Assembly: GCF_024199795.1 (NCBI RefSeq) | Contig: NZ_JANADK010000001.1 | Location: 6,944,001-7,008,000 of the forward strand | Source of the DNA: Bradyrhizobium sp. CCGB01 | Lineage (GTDB): Bacteria > Pseudomonadota > Alphaproteobacteria > Rhizobiales > Xanthobacteraceae | Length of the DNA: 64,000 nt | Direction: 5' to 3' | Shown: positions 8,033-16,868 of the stretch, piece after piece | Layout of the letters: each line of letters begins with the position of its first letter | Numbering within the stretch: position 1 is the first letter of the stretch | The notes under the pieces: generated by a model | Told to the model about the DNA's origin: nothing | The model's database searches: none | The model's input: only the letters and a program-made list of their open reading frames with translations | Translations under genes and position numbers: made by a program

Positions 8033-10408
8033 TCAGAAATTGAAGGTGGTGGACACCAGATAGGTTCGAGGCGCACCGAGTGTGATGACCCCGCTATATG
8101 CCGAGGCCCAGTAGGCCTTGTTTCCGACGTTCTCGATATTGGCGCGCACGACGATCGGTTTTCCGTTCCAGGGGGATATAAAGGTATATCGCGCCCCGAT
8201 GTCGACACGCGTCCATTCGGGCAAGGTCAGCGTATTCGTGACGTTGACGTATTGCGAGCCGGTATAGATGACCCTGCCCGTGAACGTGAGACCACGCACG
8301 AACGGCGTATCCCATTCCGCGCCCATATTGACGTTGACGACGGGCACGCCGACCGCCTTCTTTCCGTCGTTGATCCCGCCTTGGGTCTGCTCCTGCACAC
8401 CGTCAATCAGGGCGACGCCGCCGAGAACACGGATATCGGGCGTGATCTCGCCGAACACGTTGAGTTCCGCACCCCGATTGCGCTGTCTGCCGTTGAGTTG
8501 CTGGCTCGCGGAAACACCGGAGGCCACCGAAATAATGCTCGGCTGGCTAATGTCGAACACGCTCAGCGTGGTCGTGAATCGACCTGCGTCGATCTTCATA
8601 CCCGCCTCGGCCTGCTTCGTCTGGGCTGGCGGGAACACCGTCCCGACATTCGTAAAATTGCCCGAGACCACAACGGGTGTCTGGAGACCTTCGATGTAAT
8701 TTGCATAGAGCGCGACGTTCTCGACCGGCTTGACGAGAATTGCGTATGCCGGACTCCACACCGACGTGTCTTGCTCCGGGCGACTCAAGGCCGGGCTCAG
8801 GATGTTCGTCACTTCCGTTCCAGCGGTCTGGCGGCGAACGCCAAGCGTGAGCTGAACGCGCTTGTTCAGGATCGACATCGTGTCGGAAACGCCGACGCTT
8901 GACAGCGACACCCCAGTGACCTGGCTGGCAGATAGCGTCGAGAAGTTAGGTTTCGCAATGTTGGTCGGCTCGGTATACAAGTTCCAGAAGATCAGATCCG
9001 CAAGAGCGCTGCTCGAGCGGGTCCAGACCTTCTGATTGTAGGTCCGGTCAGTGATCGAGTAGTTGACGTTTACCGCATGATTGACCGGACCCGTATCTGC
9101 CGTTGCCCGGACACCGGCCTCGCCCGCCAGCGTCTCGAACGTTTCCTTGCCGGCAAACGGTCGCGACCACAAACCTCCCAACTGAGAGACGCCAGGCGGA
9201 GAGGTCAATGCTCCCGCAGCGACGTTGGAAATGTTGGGCGACGGATAGGCGTAGTTGATGTTGCTATCGTGATAACCGAATGCTCCATACGCAGTCATCC
9301 AGTCGGTGACATCCACTTCGCCTCTGGCGGTCGTAAAGAAGTCGGTCGGTGCATAATAGGCCCACGGAACCTGAAAGTTTAGCCCGGCCTTTGGCGGCGC
9401 GGGAATGACCGTTGTTGTGGTCGGGACATTGAAGAAACGCATCGGCGGGTTCAGATTGTCGGCCTGATAGCCGATATCGACTGCCGCGCGCACGCGCTCT
9501 CCGCGATAATCGAGGCCCAGAACCGCGTTGCCGAATTCATCGGTCTGACGGTTCCAGGGCGTGTTGCCATTCGAGTAGGTGCTATTCAGCCGAACCCCCC
9601 ACTCCTTGTGCTCACCGTAGCGACGGCTGACGTCAATATTTTCGCCAAACTGCGATTTTGAAGCGTAGGTTGCCGTGAGCTGCGTAATGTCGATATCGGG
9701 CGCATGCTTTGTGATCAGATTGACGCTTCCGCCGACCGCGCCACCGCTCGAAACACCAGTGCCACCGGCCGTCATACCGTTGAGCAGCGCGCTCGGCCCC
9801 TTCAGCACCTCGACGCGCTCGACGAAGTTTGCACCCGTAGAATAATAAGGTGCAATTCCGTAGAGGCCGTTCAGTCCATAGTCACCACTGTCATAGTAGA
9901 AGCCGCGAATGAAGAGACTATCCGCACCACCACCTGCCGCTTGAACGACCCTGACCGAGGGATCGTTGGCGAGAACCTCACGGATCGTGCGCGCTTGCTG
10001 GTTCTGGATGAGCTCGGCCGTATAGCTGGTCTGGTTGAACGGCGTGTTCATCACGCCGCGATTGCCCAGAAGTCCGAGACTTCCACCGCTCGCGACCTGC
10101 CCGCCTGCATAGGCAGGCGGTACAGTGCCGACCGTACCGGTCGAAGGCACCACATAGGGAACAGGCGCAGCCTGACGCGGAGCCGTCGTAGCGGCCTGCC
10201 TCTGTCCCCGCGACGCGCGCGTCGACTGGGATCTTTGGATCGACTGCCGAACTCTTGGCTTGGGAGCATCGACGGTTACAGGCGGCAGATTCGATTGCGC
10301 AGATGCATGCTGAAGGTCACCCGACGATTCGATCGACAGCGCAAGATAACTCACCGCTCCCAGCGATAGCGTACGTACGATTTTCTTGGCCGAGAGTTCA
10401 CGCGTCAT
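8033..10408 (-). CDS. TonB-dependent siderophore receptor
   Basis: 791 residues from the ATG at 10408; an in-frame TTG at 10438 is a less likely start. A signal peptide is visible (MTRELSAKKIVRTLSLGAVS, cleavage probably after the HASAQ segment), then a TonB-box-like LPPVTVDAP and a proline- and alanine-rich linker. A plug domain follows, with IREVLANDPSV, SLFIRGFY, RVEVLKGPSALLNG and GGSVNLITK. The remainder is a 22-strand type barrel ending in aromatic TFNF, as required for outer-membrane insertion. It should import a ferric siderophore, most simply the product of the adjacent synthetase. It has its own hairpin terminator, so it is a separate transcription unit from the biosynthetic genes. 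Confidence 0.93.
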   Translation of the reverse strand: MTRELSAKKIVRTLSLGAVSYLALSIESSGDLQHASAQSNLPPVTVDAPKPRVRQSIQRSQSTRASRGQRQAATTAPRQAAPVPYVVPSTGTVGTVPPAYAGGQVASGGSLGLLGNRGVMNTPFNQTSYTAELIQNQQARTIREVLANDPSVRVVQAAGGGADSLFIRGFYYDSGDYGLNGLYGIAPYYSTGANFVERVEVLKGPSALLNGMTAGGTGVSSGGAVGGSVNLITKHAPDIDITQLTATYASKSQFGENIDVSRRYGEHKEWGVRLNSTYSNGNTPWNRQTDEFGNAVLGLDYRGERVRAAVDIGYQADNLNPPMRFFNVPTTTTVIPAPPKAGLNFQVPWAYYAPTDFFTTARGEVDVTDWMTAYGAFGYHDSNINYAYPSPNISNVAAGALTSPPGVSQLGGLWSRPFAGKETFETLAGEAGVRATADTGPVNHAVNVNYSITDRTYNQKVWTRSSSALADLIFWNLYTEPTNIAKPNFSTLSASQVTGVSLSSVGVSDTMSILNKRVQLTLGVRRQTAGTEVTNILSPALSRPEQDTSVWSPAYAILVKPVENVALYANYIEGLQTPVVVSGNFTNVGTVFPPAQTKQAEAGMKIDAGRFTTTLSVFDISQPSIISVASGVSASQQLNGRQRNRGAELNVFGEITPDIRVLGGVALIDGVQEQTQGGINDGKKAVGVPVVNVNMGAEWDTPFVRGLTFTGRVIYTGSQYVNVTNTLTLPEWTRVDIGARYTFISPWNGKPIVVRANIENVGNKAYWASAYSGVITLGAPRTYLVSTTFNF

Positions 10409-10486
10409 TCCTGCACCCCAATTCCACTTAGCAAGCAAGTCCCCGCGCTTCCTAACATGCGAGGGTGCTCCGAGAAGGAATTGAGA

Positions 10487-10503
10487 ACTAGAAATTATCT
10501 AAG
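10487..10503. promoter_or_regulatory. Candidate Irr-type iron control element upstream of the receptor
   Basis: CTAGAA-ATT-ATCTAA has the GAA-N3-TTC spacing of the rhizobial iron control element and matches its 17-base consensus TTTRGAAYNRTTCYAAA at about 11 positions. It lies about 80 bp before the receptor start. It also resembles the motif at 60264-60285, so another regulator is possible. No binding evidence. Confidence 0.35.
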
Positions 10504-10655
10504 GTTGCAGGACAAACCGTCGCGACTGGAGGATCGATTCTTCATCTCCAATTGCGTCGTCAGATTTTGAACGCTTCTATTTTCTAATCGTTCTAATCGT
10601 CGATCCGCATACGGCACGTCGGCGACACTTTGCGGCTTTGTCCTGAATTTTCGAT

Positions 10656-11804
10656 CTAGCCAAGCAGGTTGCGTATCGCCCGCATGAATATTCCTGCGCC
10701 AATTCCTATCAGCTCATCTGGAAAGTCATAATTCGATTCATGCAGGCCGGGATGCTCCTCGCCCGCCCCCAGAAAGAACATCGCCGCCTTGGATCGCGCA
10801 CCGAAACGCCCGAAATCCTCAGAGCCACGCAGCGGAAGGCCATGTGCAGAATGTCGCACCCCTTCCAAATCGAGAGCACTTCGAAGATGGGCAACAGCGT
10901 CGACATCATTTGCGCAATGATTGAACACGTCGCGATAGGCGATTTTCAAACTCAGTCCCTGGTCGGCCGCCACGCGTCGAATCAGGCCTTCTGCTTCCAG
11001 GCGAGCTCGTTCCATCATCTCGTCGGTCGGCGTTCTCAGTGTCGCCCACAGCTCGCCATGCCCCGGCGCGATCCCGAACGCCGGCTCCCCAAGCCTCGCG
11101 TGGGTGACCGTCAACATTGAGAAATCCTCATCCCGTTCTTTGCCGTGCCCGAGCGAGGGAAGCTCGACCAAGAGCCTGGCGAGCGCATTTCCCGGGGAAA
11201 TCCCGAGCTCGGGGTTTGAGGCGTGCGAAGTTCGCCCTGATAATTTGATCTGCATTCCCTGCGAGGCGCAATTCACCAATCCCTCGCCAAGGGAGACCTG
11301 TCCCAAACCTAATCCTGGCAGGTTATGCAGCGCGAAGACAAAGTCGGGTTGCACTTGCCCGAACTTCGCATCGGCAAGGACAGCGGCTGCGCCGGATCCG
11401 TCTTCTTCGGCGGGCTGAAACAGGAGTGCCGCGCGGCCTCGTCGTGGACGTCGTCTCCCCAGGCCCTGCGCCACGGCTACCAGAATTGCCATGTGCCCAT
11501 CGTGGCCGCAGAGGTGCGCCTTTCCAGGCGCCAGCGACCGATGCTCGAATTCCGATGTTTCCTGAATCGGCAGTCCATCCAGTTCAGCCCGAAGCATGAT
11601 CGTCGGGCCCGGCTCACATCCTTCATAGATTCCGAGCACTCCGTGACCACCGAGCCCAACAATGATCCTGTCGGCGCCCGTAGCGTGAAGACGGGTCCGT
11701 ACCGCCTGAGCGGTCTTTGCCTCTTGCCCTGAAAGTTCGGGCTCAGCGTGAAGACGGCGCCGCCATGCAATCAATTCATTCAAGTCGTTCTCGGTCAGGA
11801 ACAT
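10656..11804 (-). CDS. M20-family amidohydrolase (N-acyl-amino-acid or hippurate hydrolase type)
   Basis: 382 residues from the ATG at 11804; upstream in-frame sequence to 12176 lacks family similarity and includes repeat sequence, so it was excluded. Metal-site motifs are C99-G-H101-D102-G-H104 and E133-E134 in QPAEEDGSGA, and the dimerisation segment contains GRTSHASNPELG. The family hydrolyses N-acyl or N-carbamoyl amino acids and related amides, using two divalent metals. Divergent transcription from the LysR gene at 12269 is the usual regulator-target arrangement, though 464 bp separates them. The substrate cannot be told from sequence. A role in releasing acyl groups from the nearby lipopeptide is conceivable but unsupported. 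Confidence 0.85.
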   Translation of the reverse strand: MFLTENDLNELIAWRRRLHAEPELSGQEAKTAQAVRTRLHATGADRIIVGLGGHGVLGIYEGCEPGPTIMLRAELDGLPIQETSEFEHRSLAPGKAHLCGHDGHMAILVAVAQGLGRRRPRRGRAALLFQPAEEDGSGAAAVLADAKFGQVQPDFVFALHNLPGLGLGQVSLGEGLVNCASQGMQIKLSGRTSHASNPELGISPGNALARLLVELPSLGHGKERDEDFSMLTVTHARLGEPAFGIAPGHGELWATLRTPTDEMMERARLEAEGLIRRVAADQGLSLKIAYRDVFNHCANDVDAVAHLRSALDLEGVRHSAHGLPLRGSEDFGRFGARSKAAMFFLGAGEEHPGLHESNYDFPDELIGIGAGIFMRAIRNLLG

Positions 11805-12268
11805 CGGGTTAGCTCTCGCTGGTCGTCGTCGCGTGACAGATTCGGCCAAACGTCTGCTCGCACGTATCATCTGGAACGACAAATCGCGCTTACCAGCATC
11901 ACCAATGCGGCGGACCGCTTCATCTGCAGCAACGATGATTGCCAGTCCGACGCGACGTCGTCCCACTTGCCGCTGATTAGGAGTCAGCCGCAAGCTGCGA
12001 ACAATCAATGGTTTCCCGGTCGCAGACCGGAGCTTATCCGACCGAAATTGGGCATCCGTCGCACGATCAGGAAGTTGTTTTTGCACCGCGCCTGCTCGAG
12101 CTCGCCCGCCCGGGTCCTGCTGCACTGCAACTTGAAGTGTTCGTACGCGCGGCATGGCATGCGTGTCAGTCGGCACTGGATATTGCGGATGGACCGGCGT
12201 TCCGGGAAAAGAGAGGGGTCCCCGCCCTCCGCGTTGGACGGCTTAGAGGCCGAACAAGGTAACAACGC
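11805..12268. other. Intergenic region between the amidohydrolase and LysR genes
   Basis: 464 bp with no convincing gene. The centre (11971-12069) is a degenerate copy of the repeat also found at 30.65 and 61.07 kb. Promoters of both divergent genes must lie here, but I could not place them. Confidence 0.55.
11971..12069. repeat. Repeat copy A: degenerate tRNA-Lys-associated repeat
   Basis: The block CGCTGATTAGGAGTCAG (11971-11987) differs at two positions from the tRNA-Lys anticodon-arm sequence of copy B. The block AATCAATG follows at 12003, exactly 32 bp after the first block, as in copies B and C. Similarity to copy B then continues for about 60 bp, including CGGTCGCA, CTTAT and GGGCATCCGTCG, with one base gap. 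The acceptor and T-arm part present in B and C is not clearly recognisable here. Confidence 0.6.
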
Positions 12269-13165
12269 TTGTCGAACATCAATCTCAAGCTTCTCCATAC
12301 CTTCCTGCTGGCGGCCGAGCACGAAAGCTTCCGGAAAGCCGCACAGGAATCTAACCGGTCTCCGTCCGCGGTGAGCATGCAGGTCCGCGACCTGGAAGAG
12401 CAGATCGGCGTCCTGCTCTTTCGCAGGACGCCGCAGAAGGTCTTGCTCACCCCCGAAGGCAAGATCCTGTTCGAGCAGGCAAAGCGCGCCCTTCAGGAAG
12501 TCCAGTCCGGCCTCGACCTCCTGACCGAAGCGGCACAGTCCCGCAGCCGCCACATTCAAATGGCCTGCGTTCCGACGCTCGCGACCGGCTGGCTTCCCAA
12601 CATCCTGGCGACGTTCAAGGTCCGCTATCCGCGCAGCCAGGTGCAGCTCATGGAGCTGCCCACCGCTCCCATGCTCGAATTGCTGAGGCGGCGCGACGTC
12701 GAGTTCGGTGTCGGTCCGCAGATCCCAGGCATGGAGGATTTCGAGTTCGAGCCGATCCTGGAGGATCCGCTTTATGCCTGTGTGCCGCCGATCTTCGACG
12801 AGGGGCAGTCGAGCATCGGCTTTGCCGACCTCGCCGACAAGCCCACGATCATGCTGTCGACGTCGACTGCCGTCCGCGGGCTGATCGACGACAAGCTGGA
12901 GACGCTCGCCATCCGCCTCGACGTTCAGTTCGAGGTTCAGCAGGCCACGACGGCCATGGCCCTCGCAGCGTCGGGTCTGGGGATTGCTATCGTTCCGCGG
13001 GTTGCGCTGGTGCAGGCTGGTGTGCAGCAGTTTCGCATGGTCCCGATCTCCGACGACGTCGGGCTTCGACGGGTCGGCCTGATCACTGCCCGCGGCCCGA
13101 TCCTGCGCCCGAACACCGAACGGCTGATTGCATTGATACGGACGAGCCTCGCCCAGCTCCGCTGA
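12269..13165 (+). CDS. LysR-family transcriptional regulator
   Basis: 298 residues. The N-terminal winged helix-turn-helix (about 1-60) contains LLHTFLLAAEHESFRKAAQ and SPSAVSMQVRDLEEQIG, followed by a periplasmic-binding-protein-like effector domain (about 90-298). The start is a TTG at 12269 preceded by AAGGT; no ATG occurs before the helix-turn-helix, so the non-ATG start is needed to keep the DNA-binding domain whole. It is divergent from the M20 amidohydrolase and convergent, with a 10-bp gap, on the catabolic operon ending at 13176. Likely targets are the amidohydrolase gene or the catabolic operon; the ligand is unknown. Confidence 0.9.
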   Translation: MSNINLKLLHTFLLAAEHESFRKAAQESNRSPSAVSMQVRDLEEQIGVLLFRRTPQKVLLTPEGKILFEQAKRALQEVQSGLDLLTEAAQSRSRHIQMACVPTLATGWLPNILATFKVRYPRSQVQLMELPTAPMLELLRRRDVEFGVGPQIPGMEDFEFEPILEDPLYACVPPIFDEGQSSIGFADLADKPTIMLSTSTAVRGLIDDKLETLAIRLDVQFEVQQATTAMALAASGLGIAIVPRVALVQAGVQQFRMVPISDDVGLRRVGLITARGPILRPNTERLIALIRTSLAQLR

Positions 13166-13175
13166 GCGTGGCGCA

Positions 13176-14255
13176 TCAAAGCAGCTTCAAAAGAGCATCC
13201 ACGACCTGACCTGTTGTCGCGAGGCCGCCAATGTCGCGGGTCCTCAACGCAGGGTCCTCCAGACCGCCGCGCACAGCAGTCTCGATCCTGTCGGCGCCAA
13301 GCCGCAACCGTCCATCCCGATGGCGCTGATCCAGACGCCGGAGCATCAAGACCGACGCCAGAATCGTTCCGTAGGGATTGGCAAGCCCCTTGCCCGCGAT
13401 GTCGGGAGCAGAGCCATGCGAGGCCTGGAACAGGCCTATTCCGTCCCCGACCTCCTCCGACGGCGCAACACCCATCCCGCCAACGGTCGCCGCGCCCAGA
13501 TCGGATATGATGTCACCAAACATGTTCTCGGTGACGATGACGTCAAAATGGGATGGCCTGTTGACGAGATGAACCGTCATGGCATCAACGAGGACGTGCT
13601 CGGATTCAATGTCCGGATAGTCCTTCGCCACCTCATCGAAGATAGCGCGGAAGAACGCATAGGTGCGCAGCACGTTGGCCTTGTCGCAGCAGGTCACGCG
13701 GCGGCGTCCGTCCTTGGGCGAACCGTTGCGCGTTCTGGCAAGTTCGAACGCGAACCGGACGACGCGTTCGATGCCCTTGCGGGTCTGGACAAGCGTGTCG
13801 ACGGCAACCTCTTCCCTCAGCAATGCGCCTGCGCCGCGCGCGGCATAGAGCCCCTCGCTGTTCTCTCGGACGATGACGTAATCGATCAGCCCCGGGCGCC
13901 CGAGTGGGGACGGAACGCCATTGTACAGCTTGATGGGCCGCACATTGGCAAAGAGGTCCAGCTTGAAGCGGAGCGTCAGCGTGAAGTCGAGCCCCGCCTC
14001 AGTCCCATCGGGATGAACCACGCCGGGAATGCCGGCCGCTCCGTGGAGAATGGCGTCGGCCGTCCGACAGCCCTCGAAGGAGCTTGCCGGAAACGAGTCA
14101 CCGGTTGCAAGGAAATGATCGGCGCCTGCGGGATATTCCACGAACTCGAGCGTGCCAGCCTGGACGCCCGCCTGCAGCACCGCAACCGCTGCTCGACCCA
14201 CTTCTGGTCCGATGCCGTCGCCATGCACGACCGCAATTCTATAGGTGTCCTTCAT
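13176..14255 (-). CDS. Isocitrate/isopropylmalate dehydrogenase-family beta-decarboxylating dehydrogenase
   Basis: 359 residues. The N-terminus IAVVHGDGIGPEV and the family signature NMFGDIISDLGAATVGGMG near residues 243-261 are clear, followed by the nucleotide-binding ASHGSAPDIAGKGLANP. Members oxidise 2- or 3-hydroxy acids (3-isopropylmalate, isocitrate, tartrate, malate) with NAD(P), using a divalent metal. The location, last in an operon with a sugar-type ABC transporter and two other dehydrogenases, argues for a catabolic enzyme of the tartrate/isopropylmalate-like group rather than leucine biosynthesis. The true substrate is not determinable here. Confidence 0.88.
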   Translation of the reverse strand: MKDTYRIAVVHGDGIGPEVGRAAVAVLQAGVQAGTLEFVEYPAGADHFLATGDSFPASSFEGCRTADAILHGAAGIPGVVHPDGTEAGLDFTLTLRFKLDLFANVRPIKLYNGVPSPLGRPGLIDYVIVRENSEGLYAARGAGALLREEVAVDTLVQTRKGIERVVRFAFELARTRNGSPKDGRRRVTCCDKANVLRTYAFFRAIFDEVAKDYPDIESEHVLVDAMTVHLVNRPSHFDVIVTENMFGDIISDLGAATVGGMGVAPSEEVGDGIGLFQASHGSAPDIAGKGLANPYGTILASVLMLRRLDQRHRDGRLRLGADRIETAVRGGLEDPALRTRDIGGLATTGQVVDALLKLL

Positions 14256-14309
14256 GATACTCGCTCGACGGATTGCAACTGTGGTCGCCTCACATGGATC
14301 GTCCGGGGA

Positions 14310-15791
14310 TCAGTCCAACTTGATCCAGACTCCCTTCGTGTTCAGGTATTCGTCGAGCTGTTCCGCGCCGCCCTCACGACCATATCCGCTCATCTTGTAG
14401 CCGCCGAAGGGCATTGCAGGGTCGATCGCGTGATAGGTGTTCACCCACACCGATCCTGCGCGGAGGCTGCGCGAGATGACGTGGGCCTTGCTCACGTCGC
14501 GCGTGAAAACACCTGCGGCGAGCCCGTATGGCGTCGCATTGGCTCGCTCCACGGCCTCGTCGAGCGTATCGAATGGCAGTGCCGAAATGACCGGGCCGAA
14601 GATTTCGTCGCGGGCGATCTGCATGTCGTCGGAAACGCCGGCGAACACGGTCGGCTCGACGAAGTTACCCTTCGCGAGGCTGCCCTCCCTCACCCTCCGG
14701 CCTCCGGTCACGACCTTCGCGCCCTCGTCGCGTCCACTGCGCAAGAAACCTTCGACCTTGTCGAGCTGTCGCTCGGAGACAAGGGGACCGATCTCGGTTG
14801 AGGGATCAGCTCCATCGCCGATCTTCAGCGCCGAGGCAAACTTACCGAGCCGTTCGACCAACTCGTCGTGGATCGCTCGCTCGACGAACAAGCGGGAGCC
14901 GGCGATGCAGATCTGACCCGAATTGGCAAACGCGGCCATCGCGGCAATCGGCACCGCCTTGTCGAGGTCCGCGTCGGCGCAGACGATGACCGGTGACTTT
15001 CCGCCGAGCTCGAGGGAGACCCGCTTGAGGTTGCCGGCCGAAGCTCGGATGATCGCCTGCCCGGTTGCGGTGGATCCCGTGAAGACGATCTTGTCGACAC
15101 CGGAATGTTCGGCCAGGGGCGCACCGGCCTCCGAACCCGTTCCGGTCACGACGTTGACGACACCGGGAGGCACGCCGGCCTCGTTCATCAGATCCGCAAT
15201 CAGCAACGGCGTCAGCGGCGCTTCTTCGGAGGGCTTGAGCACAATCGTGCAGCCGGTCGCGAGCGCGGGCCCGATCTTCCACACCGACGCTGCGGTGGGT
15301 GCGTTCCAGGGGATGATGGCTCCAACGACGCCGACAGGCTCCTTCCGCGTGAACGAGACGATGTCCCCCGGGAGTGAATTGTCGATCGTCTGCCCGTGGA
15401 GCGCCGTCGCCATGCCGGCGTAGTATCGCAACATGCCGAGCACGCGAAGCTTGTTCGCCCGCGTTCGGGCGATCGGCATTCCCATGTCGGCCGTATCGGA
15501 CTGGCTGACCTCCTCCCAGTGCTTCTCGAACAGGTCGGCGATACGCAACAGCAGCGCTTGCCTCTCGAACGGCTTGAAACGGCTCCACGGTCCATCGAAG
15601 GCACGACGAGCCGCGGCGACCGCAAGGCCGATGTCGGTCGCATCCCCGCGCGGCACTCGACCGATCACTTCACCGGTCGCGGGGTTGCGCGTCTCGAAGA
15701 CTTTTCCCGAGCGGGCCTCAACCCACGCACCATCGATGAACATCTTCCTGATACGGCCGTCGATTGGAAATCGGATCTCGGCGTTTGTCAT
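14310..15791 (-). CDS. NAD(P)-dependent aldehyde dehydrogenase
   Basis: 493 residues, full length for the family. Asn163 in PWNAP, general-base Glu261 in ELGGKSP and nucleophile Cys295 in SGQICIAGS are all present, with the C-terminal PFGGYKMSGYGREGG. It oxidises an aldehyde to the acid in the cytoplasm. It lies 54 bp upstream of the isopropylmalate-dehydrogenase-like gene and downstream of the hydroxyisobutyrate-dehydrogenase-like gene. The three could act in sequence on an imported alcohol or hydroxy acid. Substrate unknown. Confidence 0.92.
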   Translation of the reverse strand: MTNAEIRFPIDGRIRKMFIDGAWVEARSGKVFETRNPATGEVIGRVPRGDATDIGLAVAAARRAFDGPWSRFKPFERQALLLRIADLFEKHWEEVSQSDTADMGMPIARTRANKLRVLGMLRYYAGMATALHGQTIDNSLPGDIVSFTRKEPVGVVGAIIPWNAPTAASVWKIGPALATGCTIVLKPSEEAPLTPLLIADLMNEAGVPPGVVNVVTGTGSEAGAPLAEHSGVDKIVFTGSTATGQAIIRASAGNLKRVSLELGGKSPVIVCADADLDKAVPIAAMAAFANSGQICIAGSRLFVERAIHDELVERLGKFASALKIGDGADPSTEIGPLVSERQLDKVEGFLRSGRDEGAKVVTGGRRVREGSLAKGNFVEPTVFAGVSDDMQIARDEIFGPVISALPFDTLDEAVERANATPYGLAAGVFTRDVSKAHVISRSLRAGSVWVNTYHAIDPAMPFGGYKMSGYGREGGAEQLDEYLNTKGVWIKLD

Positions 15792-15903
15792 CGCAGTACT
15801 CCTGTCTCAACAGTGGCGGTGGTCGGATGCCCCGCCGTTGATTGATTTCGCCGCTTTCGTTTGCGGAGATCTTCGCCTCGGGCCCGGCCTTCAGGAAAGC
15901 CGT

Positions 15904-16794
15904 CTACTGCTTCCGCAGGAAGCGCGTCAATTCCGGAATGTAGGCCTGGCCGTGGCCACTCTCGACCACTGCCGCGATCGCACCGGCAACACCGTCGGCG
16001 ATCGTCCTGGATGCGCCGGATGTACCGGCCATCGTCCGGTAGTAGTCGATGTCCTTCAACGCATTGCCGATGAAGAACGGGACCGTGCCGACGTCATTCG
16101 TCACGATGGCGGGCGTCATCCGCTGTAATGCAGCGCCGGCCCCGCCTCCCTTGGCGAGGACCTCGACGAAAACCGCCGGATCGACGCCGGCATCGGCCGC
16201 CTGTGCAGCGGCTTCGCTGAGCAGCGCCATGAACCCGATCGAAACATAGTTGTGAAGCAGCTTGAGCCGATGACCAAAGCTCACCGGCCCAACTCGTTCG
16301 ACGCCCTCGGTGAAAGCTGCAAGGACCGCGCGGACGCTTTGAAAGTCTGCTTCGTCGCCGCCAACGAGAAGGTTCAACGCCCCCTCTTCCGCATGCTTTG
16401 CCGTGCGTGTCATGGGCGCATCGAGGAATCCACCGCCGGCGGCCCGGACCGCAGCAGCCATTCGCAACGTCGAGTCCGGCAGCGCGGTCGAGCAATCGAC
16501 GACGATGGCCCCCTTGCGCAGACGGGACAAAACGCCGGCATCACCGGTGAGGATCGCCTCGACCTGGGGAGAGCCGGTCACGCAGAGGATGACAACGTCC
16601 GATATTTCTGCCACGTCGGCAGGAGTCCTGCAGGCTGTAGCACCGAGGCCGATGAGGTCGTCGACAGGCTGATTGCCCGGATGATCGAGAAAGGCCAGTG
16701 GAAAGCCGCCACGTGCCAGGACGTTCTTCGCGATTCCGTGGCCCATCAGGCCTACGCCGATAATTCCGACTTTCGTCACAATGACCTCGTTCAT
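15904..16794 (-). CDS. 3-hydroxyisobutyrate dehydrogenase-family oxidoreductase
   Basis: 296 residues from the ATG at 16794, which lies just before the Rossmann fold; the in-frame start at 16848 adds an unrelated leader. The N-terminal dinucleotide-binding motif is GIIGVGLMGHGIAKN, the substrate loop is DAPMTRT near 125-131, and the catalytic pair is Lys178 and Asn182 in KLLHNY. The family includes 3-hydroxyisobutyrate dehydrogenase and tartronate-semialdehyde reductase. In this operon it probably interconverts a hydroxy acid and its semialdehyde, feeding the aldehyde dehydrogenase encoded next. Confidence 0.9.
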   Translation of the reverse strand: MNEVIVTKVGIIGVGLMGHGIAKNVLARGGFPLAFLDHPGNQPVDDLIGLGATACRTPADVAEISDVVILCVTGSPQVEAILTGDAGVLSRLRKGAIVVDCSTALPDSTLRMAAAVRAAGGGFLDAPMTRTAKHAEEGALNLLVGGDEADFQSVRAVLAAFTEGVERVGPVSFGHRLKLLHNYVSIGFMALLSEAAAQAADAGVDPAVFVEVLAKGGGAGAALQRMTPAIVTNDVGTVPFFIGNALKDIDYYRTMAGTSGASRTIADGVAGAIAAVVESGHGQAYIPELTRFLRKQ

Positions 16795-16868
16795 CGTCTC
16801 GCATGTCCGGTCGCCGGATCTCATGCCCCAGCGTTGGAGAACCGGCATCCACTTCGCTCGAAAACGCT

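Noticed and set aside
13320..14801. Plus-strand open frame of 493 codons
   Set aside because: Lies opposite the isopropylmalate-dehydrogenase-like and aldehyde dehydrogenase genes, whose motifs are unambiguous.
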